From NCBI GenBank assembly GCA_033239525.1, contig BSYO01000008.1, forward strand, positions 9,110,150 through 9,174,149: a DNA stretch of 64,000 nt, in the 5' to 3' direction. The notes below the pieces were generated by a model. The model made no database searches. It was not told the origin of the DNA and was given only the letters and a program-made list of their open reading frames with translations. A program made the translations under genes and the position numbers. Shown here one piece after another: positions 23,017 to 34,519 of the stretch. This stretch comes from Nepenthes gracilis. Taxonomy: Eukaryota > Streptophyta > Magnoliopsida > Caryophyllales > Nepenthaceae. How positions within the stretch are numbered: position 1 is the first letter of the stretch; each line of letters opens with the position of its first letter.

Positions 23017-23655
23017 GGAGTTTCATATATGATCTGAAGTAGAAAAAGGCCTAATTTTATTATGACGGGTTTCGTTATTAGAGCCTCTGTACTAAAGTAG
23101 CTCAAAAAATAGTCTAAAGACAATATTATTTACTTCAAGAAGACAACTAATATAGGAGCCATTACTATAAAAAAAAAAGAATTTAATTCTTGTTATTTCT
23201 CCCAATCATAGATTTAAAGATAAAGTTCCAAATTAGCATTAGCCTTGTAGGTCACCAAAGTGATATCATCAATAGAAGGGTTGAGCCTTCTTAATACTAA
23301 ATTTGGAAACCTTCAACTTATAGACAACCCTAAACATAGGATTACCTTTAACATCAAAATTTCAAGCATTCTTGATAGAAGAAAAAAAAACTCTAGATAG
23401 TTGGCAATGAAATTATTAAAACAAATTAAACCTCTTTTGAAAATAGTAATAGAGTTTTAGATAATAGTGGGGTAGCAATCAAAAATGTCTAGAAAAAAAA
23501 GTAAATTTTAAATCAATCAAAGGAGGCAAGCACTTATTATTTACGAGGCTGCATTCGAGCTTTTGGAAAGTGCAATCATCGTTATTTTTTCCATTGAACC
23601 CGGTAAAAAAGCAACCTTCATAAGTTTTAAATATTTTTGATTGGATTGTCTCAAC
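22490..23655 (-). pseudogene. Non-LTR (LINE) retrotransposon fragment, endonuclease end to RT
   Basis: Minus-strand translation gives the plant LINE order: a 'VKGNPMFRVVYKLKVSKFSIKKAQ' region between endonuclease and RT (about 23,360-23,260), then 'DKIREIILDFNDNKAPSSSGLNSVFFKKSQEVMG' at about 22,965-22,860 (the RT start 'I..A.F..DDKAPGPDG....FFK..W'), then 'IPDRSISDNI' with 'ELLHDY' at about 22,625-22,570. It ends near the first RT Asp block (here mutated) at about 22,520. Many stops and a microsatellite insertion disrupt it. The poly-A end and target duplications were not found. The fragment is therefore 5'- and 3'-truncated. Confidence 0.75.
22965..23013. repeat. (AAT)n microsatellite
   Basis: AACAATAACAATAATAAT... 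run inside the LINE remnant; translated on the minus strand it yields a meaningless run of isoleucines. Confidence 0.9.
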
Positions 23656-23659
23656 GTAC

Positions 23660-26430
23660 TATACAATTGGGTATATATATTGATTAATAAATTCTATTAA
23701 ATTAATATTGCTCTTAAGATAAGTAGAAGAAAACTAGATTTTTAACATATAATTGGCTCTACTAGGTTTTTATAACTAATTACACGACTTGATAATTTTA
23801 GTGAGAAAAAATAGATATAGAAAATATAATAAATAATTACACAATCTAAAAAATTGATAATTATACAAAATGCAGTTGACAACTACAATGTGACCATTTG
23901 AGTTTTATCATCCAAAAAGATTATTCTACCTTCCAAATTGATGATTGTTCTCAAGTTATTCTCAATATTTAGGTAGCAATCACCCATCCCAAACTAAGAA
24001 ATAACCGCTATAATACATAACTCCATCTCTCATATGTAAGCCAAGCTCTGAAGCATTGAAGAGCATATTGCCATTGGAACTTTTTTTTATTAGACGTTAT
24101 GTCCTCAAAATTATGACATGTGATTTTACATTAAAATTGACATTGAATATACTATGAAACACCGTGCTAGTAATTAAGAAATCAAAAAAAGCAATAACTT
24201 CTAATTTTTGTTTATTCATTTATTCTAAATGAGATATTTGTATATTAAAGATATATACATTTGTCGTAGTACTATACGATGGGATGACAAACTCTGTCAC
24301 AAAAATGATAATCTTAAGCAAACGGATCAGCGTACTGTAAGAGTATATGTACTAAATAAGATCAATAAAAAATACCTTCCAAAATTACTGACAAATGTTG
24401 AGAAGTTATTTGGCACAATTAACTTAAAAATATTTTGGCATTAAAAAGACTACTCAAATTTATTAATTATATATTTGTACTTTAACTTATTCAATTGTCC
24501 ATGATTGTCTAGATACAATATACCAATAACATTGAATCTCATGTGTGATAATTAATTTATATGAATTCTCAGTAAGGAATACATCAATATTATATTGAGG
24601 TATTATACTCAAATTATTTGTATGCATTGGACTTGAGAATAAAACTAACCAGTTGTAAAATATATATATATAATTTAGAGTTCAATTATAACATATATTA
24701 AAAATTAATAATTATATAGGCCAACAATTTAATTGGCAATTTTTTTGTGATCTTACAGCCCATGTGGAATATAGTATGGCATAAATAATAAATCATATGT
24801 AAAGTTATTCACAAGTAATCTCCTTTTCATTGGAATCAATTATAATATATTGATAGACATGATTGTCATTTAATAATAAGTACTTTGAATTTTTAATAAT
24901 CAGTATATTTTTGTCATAAATTGAAAAGTTAGTCAAGTTATATATGTAGAGAGAGAGAGATGGCTCATACTCCATTTCAATGTTTGTTATAATCTTTGTA
25001 TATACAGCCAATACTTTTTTTTTAATAAGTATTCATGTATTTTATCTTAAACAAAAAACAAAAAAGGCAAGTAATCTAAAATGTGTTACAGAGGATGATT
25101 GTTTTCATAGTATATATAGAGCCTTGCTAGATAATAAGTTCAAGATGGTCTAAATAATTTAATTCCCATCAAAAAAAAATGTATAAAATGTAGTAGCGTT
25201 CTAATCTATTCAAATAAAATAAATTATGGCTATCAGTGTCAACTTAAAATATAGATTGATTTAGGATCGATGCTTCCTAAATGCAGTCTTTGTATGACCA
25301 CGTACAACTGGTATTAGAACGACTAATCCTACAAATTTTCTTAATGGCCTCACATTGAAAGATAAAGTAATTTACACATTTCTCTATAAACTTACAAAGC
25401 ATACGGTTGGGAAAGGAGACAATAAAGACACAGAAAGGAGTTAGAAGTTTTGTTTCCAGAAATGTAAACCATAAATGAAATTGAGCTCTTCTCCGAAATT
25501 TCACCTATTATACATTGACTGAATAATCAGAAAAATATTTTGAAGAACATGCTAACATATACACACCACGTGGTGTATCAGCCATCGATAAGCACAAGTC
25601 AAATTGCAAACAACTCTGGCCCAATTGAAGTCAGAAAATCCAACACACGTCTTAATTTTTTTAATTATAAATAAATCAATCTTCTTATTTAAACATATAA
25701 ATTTTAAATTACAATTGACCAGCTTTATCACTGAACATACCAGAATGGAACAATGTTGAACAAAGATAATTATTTTTTATTTAAGAAGCACCTACTTTAG
25801 ACTTGAAATAGAAACTAAACCCAAGCTAAAAATAAGAACTGTTAACCCTTAATCTTGTCTAATTAAAGTTGTTTCTGATTAAGACATATATACCATTGCT
25901 TTCTTCATGGACTCCACAAGCAAATAAACAATGGGTATAGGTATGAAGAGGAATAGATGAGCAGAAACTGATAGTGTTCAAAATATAGAAAGTCTTAAAT
26001 CTTGATATACCGTAAAACTAGTATATCATGGCAAATTAGGATGTTTTATGATACAAATTATCCTTAAATGAGTGTGTCACTGTTTGGAATAAAATCTAAG
26101 AAAACATTCAAATATTAACTTAGTTTGATAGTTCTACATCTGTAAATAAATTAGACGTGCCAAATTTACGTAGGTTAAATATATTTCATTACCCGAACCA
26201 AGGGGTCAATGTCAAGGTTGCGTGGAGTTTTTTTTTTTTTTTTATAAGTAAGTAAATTGAATTAAAATAAAAAAAATAAGGTCTATATTCAGTCTCTAAA
26301 TATTTTTCTGACTTAAAGATAAAATAAAGATGTTGGAACATATCCCACGCAATATAAACATGTCATAAAAATAAAGGAATATTACCAAAGAATAGTAATA
26401 CAGTTATCATATTCAAATAATCACCTATCA
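23660..26430. other. AT-rich intergenic DNA
   Basis: No gene recognised. Short ORFs (for example 24,229-24,444 and 25,504-25,277) show no motif. Poly-T runs at about 25,014 and 26,228. Confidence 0.55.
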
Positions 26431-27170
26431 AAGACCCAACCCATAGGCCTATACAAAAGCTGAAAAAACTGATTTACTAGTGACCCTAAGCCCGTGCTTC
26501 CCCATATGCAAACTTTTGGGACCGCGTATCCCTAATCTAATCTTTAACATCCAGTTTATACCAAAGACCAGTAAAGAGAGTAAGAAAGTGAATCGTCTTG
26601 TAGGAATTGTTCTAGCCCGCCTGACAGCTCCTTCCCGAGCACCGAGCACCAAAGCTCGAATCAGCACCCCCTAAGGCACAAATCGTACTTGCCTAAAAAT
26701 GTATCTATTTTTTTTTTCCGACAACTGAAAACACAAATCACCACAATCATCGAGCCCTTAGAGGAAGTGGTTTCCGCTTTCTCCGAGACTTAGCTTACTT
26801 CGAATATCCAACTTGTCTGCGGAGGGAGGATGAATGGTATCCTGATAGTCCACTGGACAGATTGGGTGGAGTTATAGCTAGAATTGCTCCATTAACTAGC
26901 AAAATAATATAATGAAGAACCTGTTCCCATTCCAACCTGCCCACGCGCACTGGACCCCACAAAAACCCTAGTTTCCAACACAACTCCCCCCTTCCCCCTC
27001 TCTTCCTACTAATGGCCAGTTTAGTATTTTTTTTCTTAAAATGGAAATTTTACTAGATTATACTTTTCATACATATTATAATAAAATCATTTGTGACATA
27101 TAATTAAGTGCACTGTGCCCGTTCCCAAAAAAAAAAAAAAAAATTTAAGTGTAAACGCTCCTGATACCTA
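26431..27170. other. Moderately GC-rich intergenic DNA upstream of the AHL gene
   Basis: Composition is more balanced than nearby (for example CCTTCCCGAGCACCGAGCACC at about 26,629). No ORF with a recognisable domain. Could be an old transferred or duplicated sequence or part of a long promoter; nothing decides this. A poly-A run lies at about 27,127-27,142. Confidence 0.4.
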
Positions 27171-27497
27171 ATCATTACACTGCTACGGTATAAGATATCA
27201 GGCAGGGCCATCTTTTCCCACTTCCAAGTCAGTAGCTAGAGCGGAACAGCCCCTCTCATCTCAGTTCGTCCCCTCCTTTTATCTGATTCCCTTCGCCAAT
27301 TCCCAAAACAAAACTGCATCTAATTCCCCTCTTTCCTTAATTAATTTTAAGTATTAGTTGATTCCTATTTCTCAAGGCATCAAGGCGATAAACCTCTAAT
27401 CCTCATCGTGAAAATTAAGCTGCTTTACTGTTTTAACGAATAAGAGCTCTTCGTTGAATTAGCAATCCTGGCTAATCGGTGGTGGAGTACTGGGCAC

Positions 27498-28337
27498 ATG
27501 GGTCTGCCGTCAACCATGGACTCAGCCTCCGGCAGCTCGCCCTTGCTGCTGGACAAGTTCGATCACCAACTACCCATCAATCCTAAAAGCGGTGGCACAC
27601 TTGCCAACAGAGCTGATCAAGATGAAGAAAGAGAGAGCGGATTAGGCGATCCCAAAGAGGGTGCGGTAGAGGTTCCAACCCGCAGACCGAGAGGCCGACC
27701 GCCGGGATCGAAGAATAAACCCAAACCGCCAATCTTCGTCACACGAGACAGCCCCAACACTCTCCGCAGCCATGTGCTGGAGGTGGCTAGCGGAGCTGAC
27801 GTGGCAGAGAGCATTGCCCAGTACGCCAGGCGCCGCCAGCGCGGCGTCACCGTCCTCAGCGGCTACGGTTCCGTCGCTAACGTTAACCTCAGGCAGCCCT
27901 CCACCACCCCCGGTGGCCCCGTCGTGGCGCTCCACGGGCGGTACGAGGTCTTGACACTGACAGGAACCTTCCTACCCCCGCCCGCGCCTCCGAGCATTAC
28001 TGGCCTCACCGTCTGCTTGGCGGGCGGGCAGGGACAGGTCGTTGGTGGTACCGTGGTTGGACCGATGGTGGCTGCTGGTCCCGTCACGGTGATCGCCGCC
28101 ACGTTTTCGAATGCCACTTACGAGAGGCTCCCTCTGGAGGAGGAGGAGGAAGATTGCGGTTCGGGCCAGCCTGTGGAGAAAGAAGGGACGCCCGGTGTCG
28201 CCGGTCAGTTGCTGCCAGGGATAGGCTATCCAGCGTTGGGGTTCAATTTGTATAACTTGGGGGCGCATGAGGTGCAGCTTGGTGCTAACGATCAGGGGCC
28301 ATGTGTCAACTGGGTTCATGGTCGCCCAACTTACTGA
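27498..28337 (+). CDS. AHL: AT-hook motif nuclear-localised (AHL) protein
   Basis: Nuclear DNA-binding protein of 279 residues that by family knowledge binds AT-rich minor grooves at matrix-attachment regions and works in complexes that alter chromatin and tune growth, flowering and hormone genes. One AT-hook lies at residues 62-76 ([15 protein letters not shown], core RGRP). The PPC/DUF296 domain follows at about 79-200, with 'LRSHVLEV', '[14 protein letters not shown]', '[19 protein letters not shown]', '[11 protein letters not shown]' and '[18 protein letters not shown]'. One hook plus an [12 protein letters not shown] PPC and no intron fit the type I/clade A AHLs. An acidic run (EEEEED) ends the domain, and the tail is Gly/Pro-rich. 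The ATG chosen opens the frame; a second Met at residue 7 is possible. The gene is far richer in G+C than its surroundings. No clear TATA box was found. Confidence 0.95.
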   Translation: MGLPSTMDSASGSSPLLLDKFDHQLPINPKSGGTLANRADQDEERESGLGDPKEGAVEVPTRRPRGRPPGSKNKPKPPIFVTRDSPNTLRSHVLEVASGADVAESIAQYARRRQRGVTVLSGYGSVANVNLRQPSTTPGGPVVALHGRYEVLTLTGTFLPPPAPPSITGLTVCLAGGQGQVVGGTVVGPMVAAGPVTVIAATFSNATYERLPLEEEEEDCGSGQPVEKEGTPGVAGQLLPGIGYPALGFNLYNLGAHEVQLGANDQGPCVNWVHGRPTY

Positions 28338-30897
28338 AGGGGACCTGTTAATAACTTTGTGATTTTTGCATTACATCTTGGATGGTCAGTTTGTTCGTTG
28401 CTTGTTATTGTTGATATATAGAAACTGAAAAGCGGGCACACGAGTATGATGGAGAAGTAGAGAAAAGAATTAGTTTCTTTCTTAGTATAATCAACGTTGA
28501 TGTTTTGCGTTCAATTATGCATGAAGATAGCAACTTACAATATCTGAAAATAGGAATGGTTTTGCATTTCGAATTAATATGTGTCTTTAGCAACCATTTT
28601 CATGAAGAAGTGATCTTGGGCTAGTATGAAAGCGCACACATACGCACACCAAACTAAATTAAAAATGCGTGGCTATGCTGTTTCGTCCTCTATATTTCGA
28701 TTAAAATGACTAACTATTTCAATTATTTATGTATCGTTTTACACAAGCTTTAAAACATAATCGAATTTACATTTCATTTAAGTAATAATAATTCATAAGG
28801 ATGTGCTGTACCAGTCTTATTTATGAGATCAAGTATTTTTTTTTCCAAGCAGCTCACTCTTCAAATTAGATTTTTATAGTAAGGGTTTGTGTTATTTTAA
28901 CTTGAGTATATTTTTAAAAGTGTATAAAATAAAGGCCGATTAAAAAACATCAAATCTACCTATCACAAAATAAGAATCCGTCAAATACGCAACATTACCA
29001 TATGAGTTCTTTAGAGATGGGGAAATCAAGAAAACAAAAGTGCAAGTTGCTCAGTGGTGTGCGTACAACATAAAATCCATTATAAAAGCTGTAGGCTTAG
29101 TAGTGTTGATGGCCTCGACTCTACAGAAAGCGGTCATGTCTGAATTATTTAGTATACTATACCCAATGGTCATGTCTTAATTACTTGTCACATGAATAGG
29201 TTCTCCTTTTCTTGTTTATTTATTATATTATTTGTCATGTTATGATAGATTAAACTTTGTAGCTAATCTTAGAAAGTTTTCGAACAAATAATTAAAAAAA
29301 TTTAACCAGTTAATAAAATATTTAAAAAATTAATATTATATATTTTATTTGAAATATACTAGAAATAATTTAATTGTGATATACATATGGGCTTAACAAT
29401 ATGACTATGAAAGTTTAAAAGTCATTTAATTTAAGATTTTAAAACTTTTGAGAAAGACTATGATTTCATGTGGAGGTGGGTGTGATTGCCATATATATAT
29501 AAGTAATAGTTCGAGAATGATATAAGAAAATATAGTCTCATATGAACAAGAAAAAAAAAAAACTATATATATATATATAAGAAAATATACTCTACAATGT
29601 GAATTATCCTTTAGTGATATTACATTAGTGGTGCTACAACATAGGGACCCAGACAACTAGCACATATGACGTTTTTATAGGTACGTTTGACATTAGCCAC
29701 GGGTTGCTTGCCATATCACAATGGCAATTGGTATCTTAATTTTTACCAATGTTTAGTTGATATCTCAATGGATATGATTTTCAACCATTAAATACCAATC
29801 GATCTCTAATGGTCATGAGATTAAAATACAATATGGAGTTATAAGTCTAATATTAATTTTATTAGAACTTAAAGTGGGGAGAATAAAATCATATTATTTA
29901 AATTAGTAAGGAAAAAGACTGGATTAATTTTTTTAATCCATACATACAAATGAAAAATAATTAGTCCAGCATAAATATTGAAATTTTAATGAATGGAATA
30001 TTTAGAAATAGAGAAAAAAAATATTGTTTAATAATATGTTCATACAAATAATATTTTTATACACATTTAGGAAATAATCTTACATATATATAAATTTTCA
30101 ATTATAGTCTATATAATTTGCATAAATATAATTTTTTTATTTTTTTTAGAAAAACAGAACAACCACTGGCTGATCCAACTCAATTGGATTCGATTTACAT
30201 GATAAACAAGGCCAAGAGAAGTCAGTTTTGACCCATATAATAGGCCCGCTTGCATTTAAATTTTTCAAATATTAATTGGTAGGTAACATTTTCATGTAAT
30301 GCTCCATGTTTAATTGTTAGTCTTTCAATCTTTTAGATAATATTTTCATGCAAACTTTTAAAATATAATTCACATAAAAAAAAGAAAATTTATACTCGGT
30401 TCACCTTTAATTGTAGACATTTCTTAACTTTAGAGGATTTACTACATTTAATATTGTTTAATCGATTATATTATTTATAATTAATAGATAATTTTATGTT
30501 AAAAATATAATTATTTATTTTTCTTAAAAAATTATAAATAGTTAATTGATATTGTTTTTTAATTTCACAAAATTAAAATTCTAATTATTTAAAATTAAAA
30601 TTTTTATTTCATGTTTGTCACATAAAAATAGAAATTAGACCATAAATTATGATTCCAAAGTCTCTTTCTGAGATTAATCGGGCCAAAGAGAAGAGGGCTA
30701 TCAATAGGGAAAATTAAACCGGCTTATTTGATAGGTAGGGTTATAGAAAATAAATCAGATACAGATACATATCAAAAACCCATATGTATCCAAACAACCC
30801 ATCCAAAACATATATATTTTTCATTTTTACTGATCCTTGTTTAGCTTAAATTGTTTAGGGGTGTTTTCGTCAGCGTTTTTGTATATAGATGTAGAGA

Positions 30898-30939
<42 letters not shown>

Positions 30940-31190
30940 GCAATTTTATCAAAGTTCTAAAAAAATAAAAAATATATATATATATTCTTTCTACCCTCCT
31001 CTTCGGGGGTTTGGCATATGCTATGCGAAGGCACACTCAAGTTTGCAGATTAGCAAAGTATAGTGAAAGAAATGGTGCTTTTTGCGTCAAACTTAAATAT
31101 TTTTGTCACAAATATGATCAAAAATATTAACATGGTTTTACCACTCTTTGTCTAAAAGTCGTTTCATACTCCACTACAAACGATGATATG
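28338..31190. other. AT-rich intergenic DNA downstream of AHL
   Basis: The 3' untranslated region of AHL must start here, but no decisive polyadenylation signal was chosen. An (AT)n run lies at 29,563-29,579 and a long one at 30,904-30,937. No further gene seen. Confidence 0.55.
30904..30937. repeat. (AT)n microsatellite
   Basis: Pure TA/AT run of about 17 units. Confidence 0.9.
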
Positions 31191-31240
31191 ATAAAACTTT
31201 GTGAAAAATGTTTGGGATGATTATTCTTAATTGAGTCTCA

Positions 31241-31480
31241 TTTTCATATTTATTTTGACAAAATTGAAAGAAAGTGTCCATATATATTTCAATTGGATTG
31301 AAAGTAGTTAGTTTAGGGTGCCGAAATTTCTGGGTATCGAGTTGTTTGAGATACCAAGATAATATGTTTGGGGCATTGATATGTTTGGGTATCAAGTGTT
31401 TTTTTCATATTAATTTTGACAAAATTGAAAAAAAGTGTCCATACGTATTTCAATTGGATTGAAAGTGGTTAATTCGGATA
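31241..31480. repeat. ~161-bp tandem duplication, partial second copy
   Basis: TTTTCATATTTATTTTGACA... (31,241) and TTTTCATATTAATTTTGACA... (31,402) share about 75 bp with few changes, including AGTGTCCATA and TTTCAATTGGATTGAAAGT. Weaker similarity continues (GATTATTCTT, GATACC/GAGATG blocks) to about 31,510. No coding role apparent. Confidence 0.75.
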
Positions 31481-31672
31481 ATTATTCTTGATACCGAGAT
31501 GATTTGTTCAGGTATTGTTATGTAAGAAGCCAAAGGTGCAATGTGACTAAGTGGATCCAAGGCACACTAATTGAATCTCTAAAATTGGTTGTTCCTAACA
31601 AATGAGATAAAACTAATTTGATAAATTTTGAAAAAGATAATTTATTGTGTGAGCCATTTTTTTTCAAAAGGG

Positions 31673-31986
31673 CTTTTAGCAGGGATCCGGGGGGCTACGA
31701 CGCGGGGAAGGGGGGCGTCACAGGCCCTTCGACTCCATTTTGGCTGTCGGATGAAAAATCCGACGGCCGATATTTTTTTAAAAAAAAAAACTTGAGAAAA
31801 TTTTTTAAAAAAATAATAATTATTTTTTTAAATTAAATGCCAAAAAAATTATCAAAACAAAAAAAATAATATTAAACTGTTTTTTTTAATATATATATGC
31901 AGCCGTCGGATTTTTTTATCTGACGGCTGCATGAACGTCGAAGGGGCTCTCCCCCCTGCGTTACACCCCCTCAGTTCCTTTTAGCA
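31673..31986. mobile_element. MULE-type MITE with 9-bp target duplication
   Basis: A 296-bp element (31,682-31,977) between two copies of CTTTTAGCA (31,673-31,681 and 31,978-31,986). The ends are inverted repeats: GGGATCCGGGGGGCTACGAC at the left, and on the reverse strand GAACTGAGGGGGTGTAACGC at the right, both running into ..CCCTTCGAC. Inside are hairpin blocks built on GTCGGAT / ATCCGAC (31,746-31,765 and 31,903-31,928). It has no coding capacity. Nine-base duplications are the mark of Mutator-like transposases, so a MULE-derived MITE is the best fit. Confidence 0.7.
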
Positions 31987-33207
31987 ATGCACTTTTAGTA
32001 TATACCACGGGACACTGATTCTTGCTGTTCAGTTATTAAGTGCTTCTACTCTATATAAAGAGATCAAGGTCCAAGCCTGACGAAAAAGCAGAGGTCCAAT
32101 TTCAACCGAAAGACCAAGGATATGAAATTATGAATATACATCCTTCAGTAGAAGGGTGCTACATCATCCCTGTGGGTCACATTTGCTAAATTAGCATTTG
32201 GTAATTTGGCTTTACTCGATATTCTACTTGGCCAGAGAAATAAAGAGACGTACAACAATCCGTGTGGTATGCTTCCGTTGTATCAATGATCCAGAAGATG
32301 GCCATTTTCAATGAAGTTTTATCTGAAAATGCAGAATGGCAGAGTGATTTACTAGTCATGTTTTGAGTTGAAGAAATAGTTTCAGTTGTGATGGTTAGAG
32401 CACAGTTTAGCTTGAAGTAAAGTCAGAAACAGTTTTTATTGGGATTTAGTCAAAACATATACAACTGGCATAATAAGATAAATCTGAATCTCCTATCAAA
32501 TGTCAACCATTAAATACTTAAATATAAAAAACATAATATTGTACAATGATTTTTAATAAGGAAAACTCTTCCAACTAATGAAAAACTATAAAATAAATTT
32601 TGAATAAATTTACTATAAAAGTGACTGGTTATAAAAATAACCCACTTTAAAATTTCTTTACTACAGCATGAGTGAATGACTAATTAGACACAACAATCTA
32701 TCAACCTATAAAAGAAAATATACCAAGAGAAACAAACAATCAAATAATAATATATTTTATAAAATAATAGTAGAGTAATATATCCAACCTTGATAAAGAA
32801 TGAAATTCAAATCGAACCTTAATTAGATGTCAAACATCTTCCTTATCTTTCATTCTATCTTCTCTCTATCTATATAGTACTCCTTATATTGTAAAATAAT
32901 TTTATATGTGCTAAAATAGCATCAAGTATTACTTTATATCATTACTGGTACATGAGTACCCCTCCAGTATGCATCCTGCATGATTCTTCTATATAAATCA
33001 TGTATGTGTACCCTTCAAGTATGTATCACACGCTATTTCTTTGGACAAATGGCTCACATGCTCTTCATAAGTACCTATCATATGTCATTTGGCAGACCTA
33101 CAACTAAACATTTATGAACCCTCATGCGAATATCGTATAACTCTTCAATATCTTTATTATTCAGATAACCCTTGATAGACCCTCAGTCATCCCTTACACA
33201 AATATCG
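31987..33207. other. Intergenic DNA, repeat-like
   Basis: Contains two diverged copies of a TACATGAGTACCCCTCCAGT / TATGTGTACCCTTCAAGTAT block (about 32,949 and 33,003), about 54 bp apart. This may be the outer part of the element whose inverted repeat follows. No ORF of note. Confidence 0.4.
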
Positions 33208-33821
33208 TATGACCCTTACTTGATTTCTCCACCTAAGCATTCCATGTAAGAACATTACGTGTCTTCCAAATATCTTATTCGTTTATTGTGGATATCCTAA
33301 ATAAAATTTTTCTCATAAGCTTGTGGATAACCCGCCGTATTTATCGGCAATTGTTATCTCTTACCCTTTAGCAAATTTCCTTTCATGGTAATATCAGTAT
33401 TAGTATCTGCAAGTTTGAATGGCACCCTCTTCCACTTTATTGAAATAGGCCAAAGTGGACAATAGAGAAATTAATCAAGGTAGCAGGAAAAGAAGGCCGA
33501 GAGGAGTTCAAACGGGAGCAACTCTACCAAAGAGAAGAATCTAAATGGGTGTGGAAATACTCCTATTTCAATAAAGTGGAAGAGAGTGTCATTCAAACTT
33601 GCAGATAATAATGCTGATATTGCGTGAAGGGAAATTTGCTTAAGGGTAAGAGATGACGATTGCCAATAAATACGGCGTGTTATCCACAAGCTTATGAGAA
33701 AACGTTTGTTAAACTTTAAGTCATTTCCTTGTAGATATCACAATAAACGAATAAATTATTTAGAGGACATGTAATGTTCTTACATAGAATGCTTGGGTGG
33801 AGAAATCAATTAAAGGTTATA
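33208..33821. repeat. Large imperfect inverted repeat with 112-bp loop
   Basis: The left arm (33,208-33,449) and right arm (33,562-33,821) are inverted copies at roughly 85 percent by eye outside one indel. Shared words include CCTATTTCAATAAAGTGGAAG, CATTCAAACTTGCAGATA, TTATCCACAAGCTTATGAGA, CAATAAACGAATAA and TAATGTTCTTACAT (right-arm direction). The loop is 33,450-33,561. The right arm stops at 33,821, exactly before the TG that opens the next block, so it was probably cut by that insertion. Confidence 0.85.
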
Positions 33822-34435
33822 TGAAATTTCTCTTCACCTCAAATATGCTCGAGGATTATAGGGTATTAAAGATGGGTGATAATGGCTCGTCAAGGATAGT
33901 TGATACCTGGGATATTAGCTTGCAAACAAAAATGGGATGAAACTCGGCTTAAGAGTCAAGCGGCCTGAATGCGGTCGAACTAAAAAGCCAGGGGGCCCCG
34001 GAAGCTCCCAATGAAATGACCGTCAAAACCTTTAGGGGACTAAGTAGCAGGCGTGCGGCGACTTTCTTAGAAGAAGAGAGTACCCTCAAGCAATGACAGT
34101 CAGTGGGCTAAGACCACATGCAAGAAAGTGATGATGCCCTGAGCTGGGCCAAGCGCTGAGACAGTGTCATGCATGCAATGACCTAGGACCCGGAGTTCGG
34201 CTGCTGTGGCCTCAAAACCCAGTTGGCCCTCGAGAGACTCCATCAAGCATGTGACGACGTCCAATTCATTAGACAAAGCATCCCACTATACGCAAGATGC
34301 AACAACATCCTCAACCGAAGGATGACACCCCAAAGCAAGCCTTAGCAACGATAGCGAGACAACTTAGCCAACTCAACGAGAAAATCTGTACCCTTTAAAA
34401 AAAGGGGGGAAGAAAGCCAAGTGAAGAAAAAAATA

Positions 34436-34449
34436 TGTTTCATTCAAGC
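34436..34449 (-). terminator. Possible polyadenylation region, cassette 1
   Basis: Minus strand reads GCTTGAATGAAACA then a T-rich run, resembling a weak plant AATGAA signal past the end of the Transposase_28 frame. Confidence 0.35.
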
Positions 34450-34519
34450 TAGAGATTGCAAGGTTCATCTCAAAAAACTATATACTAAAAAAGTAAACAA
34501 AAACTGCGGCTGCCCTATG

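Noticed and set aside
26431..26990. Possible organelle-derived insert upstream of the AHL gene
   Set aside because: Composition is suggestive but no organellar gene or known sequence could be recognised by eye. A BLAST to plastid and mitochondrial genomes would decide.
27617..28319. Long antisense ORFs over the AHL gene
   Set aside because: Shadows caused by the high G+C third positions of the real gene.
31618..31836. ORF crossing the MITE
   Set aside because: It spans the MITE border and ends in poly-A-coded lysines, so it is not a gene.
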